From assembly GCA_964435115.1 (NCBI GenBank), contig CAYSYM010000002.1, positions 89,420 to 153,419 on the forward strand: 64,000 nucleotides of DNA. Reading direction: 5' to 3'. Positions within the stretch are counted from its first letter, which is position 1. The number at the start of each line of letters is the position of its first letter. Below the pieces are notes generated by a model. It was given only the letters and a program-made list of their open reading frames with translations. It had not been told where the DNA came from and did no database searches. This DNA is from CAYSYM01 sp964435115. Lineage in GTDB: Bacteria; Chloroflexota; UBA6077; CF-72. Shown here piece by piece: positions 61,809 through 64,000 of the stretch. Both the position numbers and the translations under genes were made by a program.

Positions 61809-61814
61809 ATTCTA
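61809..61814 (-). promoter_or_regulatory. -10 box (TAGAAT) of the SRP RNA
   Basis: TAGAAT on the minus strand (61814-61809), about 7 bases before the predicted 5' end of the SRP RNA at about 61802. Confidence 0.55.
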
Positions 61815-61838
61815 CCCGTGCCGGTTCCTGCCGGGCCA

Positions 61839-61874
61839 CGCACCACGCGTCGGGTGCACCCGACGCGTGGTGCG
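61839..61874. repeat. Perfect 36-bp palindrome
   Basis: Bases 61839-61874 equal their own reverse complement, 18 bases per arm. It lies 90 bases downstream of the antiporter stop and 25 bases upstream of the SRP RNA -10 box, so it could end antiporter transcripts (no T-run) or bind a dimeric regulator. Confidence 0.8.
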
Positions 61875-61964
61875 CTGGTCGGCCGCGGCCGCCGCGGCCC
61901 CCGCTCGCCTGGCGCGCGACAGACCGCGCCTACGCCCCGCCTGCCGGGAGTCGCCGTGGAGCGC

Positions 61965-63230
61965 TTACAGCTCGGGCAGCACCCCGTCCGCTTCCTCCCA
62001 GGCGGGTGGTTGCTCGGGCACGCGGGCCTTCAGGCCGTACAGCACGCTCAGGACGGGTGGAACGACCAGCGTGGTGAGCACGCTCATGATCACCACGGTG
62101 GAGAAGACGGGTGGGGGGATCACGGCCAGCGAAGCGCCCACGCTCGCCACGATCAGGCCGACCTCCCCCCGCGGCACCATGCCCACGGCCACGAGCGCCA
62201 TCTGTCGCGTGCCGAACCCCCAGGCACCCAGGCCGGCCACCAGCTTCCCCAGGATCGCCAGGACGGTCACGCCCAGGGCCAGCCCCAGCAGCGAGGGGTC
62301 CAGGAAGAGGCGCCAGTCAACCCGCGCGCCGATGAGGACGAAGAAGAACGGCACCAGCAGCTCGTAGACCGGTAGCGCCTGGCGCTCCAGTGCGAACTGC
62401 TCCCTGGTCTCGGCGAAGGCCATGCCGCCCAGGAAGGCGCCGATGATCGCCGCCAGGCCGATGTTGGCCGATAGCGCGGCCAGCCCCAGCGTCGCCGCCA
62501 TGGCTACCACGAATGGCGCGTTGCGGATCCGCAGCGCTCCAATGTGCCAGCTCCACCGGCGCGTGGCGTGGGTCCCGAAGAACGCCACCAGGCCCACGAA
62601 GAGCAGCGCCTGCGCGGTGATGATCGCGATGCCCCCCGGGTTCACCCGACCCTCACGGCCGATCCCGGTCACTACCGAGAGGATCAGCAGGCCGAGCACG
62701 TCGTCGATGACGGCCGCCCCGAGGACGATCCGCGCCGGGCGAGACTCGAGCTGGCCCAGGTCGGCCAGCACCCGCGCGGTGATCCCGACGCTGGTGGCCA
62801 CCATGGCGGCGCCCACGAACAGCGCCTCCACAGGCGGGTCGCCGCGCGACGCGATGAGACCGTACCCGAGGACGAACGGGACGGCGACGCCGGTGAACGC
62901 GACGATCGTCGCCCGCACGCCAACCCGGGCGATGTCGGCCAGGCGCGTCTCGAGGCCGACGAAGAAGAGCAGGATCACCACGCCCAGCTCGGCCAGGACG
63001 TCCAGGACGATGGCGAGCGCCTCCTCGGCCAGCTTCTCTTCTCCGAACATCTCCACGAGCGCCGGGCTGGGGACGCCGATCAGGCCCAGCGCGTACGGTC
63101 CGATCAGGACTCCGGCCAGCAGCTCGCCGATCACGGCAGGCTGGCGGAAGCGCTCGAAGATCGCCCCTGCCAGCTTGGCGGCGACGAAGATGATGAAGAG
63201 CTGGGTCAGGATCGAGGCTAGTCCCTGCAC
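61965..63230 (-). CDS. Cation:proton antiporter (CPA2/KefB-like)
   Basis: A 421-residue monovalent cation/proton antiporter-2 protein with about twelve to thirteen hydrophobic segments. RFRQPAVIGELLAGVLIGP in helix 2 and the ion-binding region VIDDVLGLLILSVV are family hallmarks; the C-terminal TrkA-N/RCK module of KefB/C is absent. GTG 63230 is supported by a GGGAGAGG ribosome site 4 bases upstream; a longer frame to 63317 would translate a perfect hairpin and is rejected. A putative regulator is not adjacent. Sodium or potassium specificity is unknown. Confidence 0.92.
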   Translation of the reverse strand: MQGLASILTQLFIIFVAAKLAGAIFERFRQPAVIGELLAGVLIGPYALGLIGVPSPALVEMFGEEKLAEEALAIVLDVLAELGVVILLFFVGLETRLADIARVGVRATIVAFTGVAVPFVLGYGLIASRGDPPVEALFVGAAMVATSVGITARVLADLGQLESRPARIVLGAAVIDDVLGLLILSVVTGIGREGRVNPGGIAIITAQALLFVGLVAFFGTHATRRWSWHIGALRIRNAPFVVAMAATLGLAALSANIGLAAIIGAFLGGMAFAETREQFALERQALPVYELLVPFFFVLIGARVDWRLFLDPSLLGLALGVTVLAILGKLVAGLGAWGFGTRQMALVAVGMVPRGEVGLIVASVGASLAVIPPPVFSTVVIMSVLTTLVVPPVLSVLYGLKARVPEQPPAWEEADGVLPEL

Positions 63231-63250
63231 GTGACCTCTCCCATAAACGC

Positions 63251-63286
63251 GGTGGAGACAGGCAACCTCACTTGCCTGTCTCCACC
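63251..63286. repeat. Perfect 15-bp stem-loop upstream of the antiporter
   Basis: Arms 63251-63265 and 63272-63286 are exact reverse complements around a CCTCAC loop. On the minus strand it ends 20 bases before the antiporter start codon, in the leader or over the promoter. Candidate operator or mRNA leader element. Confidence 0.75.
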
Positions 63287-63336
63287 GAGCCGGCTTGGAT
63301 AGGGGGTCGCCGACCACCCCATAGCGCGCCGCTCGC

Positions 63337-63342
63337 TACACT
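63337..63342 (+). promoter_or_regulatory. Possible -10 box (TACACT) for the VUT gene
   Basis: TACACT about 43 bases before the GTG start of the VUT-family gene. A second weaker TACACC lies closer. Neither has a good -35. Confidence 0.3.
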
Positions 63343-63384
63343 GGGCGAGCCCGCTCCCGCTAAGCGTACACCACCGGGCGACCT

Positions 63385-63894
63385 GTGACCTGGCTCCTGG
63401 CCTACGTCTCCACCATCTTCGCAGCCAACTGGATGGTGGCCACCTTTGGCGTCGTGCCTGTTGGCTTCGGGCTGGCTGCTCCGGCCGCGGTCTACGCCGT
63501 GGGGCTGGCGTTCACCTTCCGCGATCTGACCCAGGAGCGCCTGGGCCGGTCCTGGACGCTGGGCGCGGTGGCTGCTGGTGCGTTGCTCTCGGCTCTCGTC
63601 TCGCCTCAGCTCGCGCTGGCCAGTGGCAGCGCGTTCCTCGCCAGTGAGCTGGCGGACTTCGCGGTCTACACGCCGCTCCGGGAGCGCCGGCAGTGGCTGC
63701 TCGCCGTGGCGGCGAGCAACTCAGTGGGGCTGGTGGTCGATTCGGCGCTGTTCCTCAGCCTGGCGTTCGGCTCGCTCGACTTCCTGGCCGGGCAGGTAGT
63801 GGGGAAGGCGTGGATGACGGCGCTCGCCGTGGGCGGCCTTTGGCTCCTGCGGCGCAGTGGACTCCCGGGGCGCGCGGCGCGGGTGGCGCCGTAG
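63385..63894 (+). CDS. VUT family (YhhQ/queuosine-precursor transporter-like) membrane protein
   Basis: A 169-residue protein with five to six hydrophobic segments. FTFRDLTQERLGRSW and LASELADFAVYTPLRER are typical of the VUT (DUF165) family, whose member YhhQ imports queuosine precursors preQ0/preQ1. This copy is shorter than YhhQ (about 220 residues), so the substrate is less certain. GTG 63385. It stands between the divergent antiporter and tRNA-Ser(GGA), which runs on the opposite strand. Confidence 0.82.
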   Translation: MTWLLAYVSTIFAANWMVATFGVVPVGFGLAAPAAVYAVGLAFTFRDLTQERLGRSWTLGAVAAGALLSALVSPQLALASGSAFLASELADFAVYTPLRERRQWLLAVAASNSVGLVVDSALFLSLAFGSLDFLAGQVVGKAWMTALAVGGLWLLRRSGLPGRAARVAP

Positions 63895-63928
63895 TATCCC
63901 CAGCGGGCGCGACGTCCGCTGCCAGTGG

Positions 63929-64000
63929 CGGAGAGGGTGGGATTCGAACCCACGAAGGCCTTTTGAGCCTTACCCGCTTTCCAGGCGAGCGCCCTAAGCC
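63929..64000 (-). tRNA. tRNA-Ser(GGA), cut at the right edge
   Basis: The 3' 72 bases of a serine tRNA on the minus strand: anticodon loop CTGGAAA (anticodon GGA), long variable arm, T arm GTGGG-TTCGAAT-CCCAC, acceptor strand CCTCTCC and discriminator G. The 5' acceptor strand lies beyond base 64000. Confidence 0.93.

Overview
The window is a 64 kb, very GC-rich bacterial chromosome segment with almost no spacer DNA. Its content (RlmB, ScpB, an endonuclease-type MutL beside MutS, a large Alu-type SRP RNA, the MEP isoprenoid genes ispD, ispF and ispE, a four-domain ribosomal protein S1, ClpC, RadA, DUF951 and DUF1786 proteins, an F420-dependent luciferase-like oxidoreductase and TIGR03663/Agl23-type membrane proteins) points to Chloroflexota, perhaps Thermomicrobia or a relative. 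That placement is inferred from gene content only. Many genes start with GTG or TTG, and several start codons lie only 6-10 bases downstream of a TANNNT -10 box, which suggests widespread leaderless transcription.

Layout. 1-6.3 kb: a catabolic operon (molybdenum hydroxylase large subunit, cut at the left edge; M20 peptidase; F420-type oxidoreductase; ThDP enzyme) joined by ATGA overlaps. 6.4-7.1 kb: two small genes. 7.1-12.1 kb: surface-glycan membrane glycosyltransferases, followed by scpB. 12.9-21.5 kb, minus strand: Agl23-NHL fusion, AglD-like flippase-domain protein, mutS, mutL. 21.9-28.2 kb: metabolic and housekeeping genes (DUF1786, methyltransferase, pyrF with an apparent CTG start, DUF951, MFS, ybaB, recR).

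28.2-32.4 kb is an accessory island abutting the recR stop codon. On the minus strand it has an excisionase-like HTH protein, a DUF3883 piece, DUF433/DUF5615, a MNT nucleotidyltransferase, HicBA and a chimeric remnant joining the start of a DUF1156 DNA methylase to the end of a DUF499 ATPase. A plus-strand RHH/PIN toxin-antitoxin pair with a palindromic operator follows. I read this as the wreck of a DUF1156-DUF499-helicase/DUF3883 defence locus.

32.8-43.4 kb: housekeeping (rpsA, clpC, radA-ispD-ispF, Uma2, cysS, rlmB, MBL hydrolase). 43.5-47.7 kb: a second accessory patch (VapBC-like pair, Rhs C-terminal remnant, coiled-coil protein), with the Rhs and coiled-coil genes lying between two tRNA-Ser genes. 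47.7-52.1 kb, minus strand: trmD, a 29-residue membrane microprotein coupled to a zincin metallopeptidase, a CNNM/CorC protein, glmU, tRNA-Gln.

52.2-59.8 kb: one operon for an acetoin/2-oxoacid dehydrogenase complex (E1 alpha, E1 beta, AcoX-like kinase, E2, E3) ending in a natural LipB-LipA fusion. It therefore encodes both the complex and the enzymes that make its lipoyl cofactor. A perfect 54-bp palindrome lies between E1 beta and acoX. 59.7-64 kb: ispE, ksgA and the SRP RNA on the minus strand, a cation/proton antiporter flanked by strong inverted repeats, a VUT-family transporter, and a tRNA-Ser cut by the right edge.
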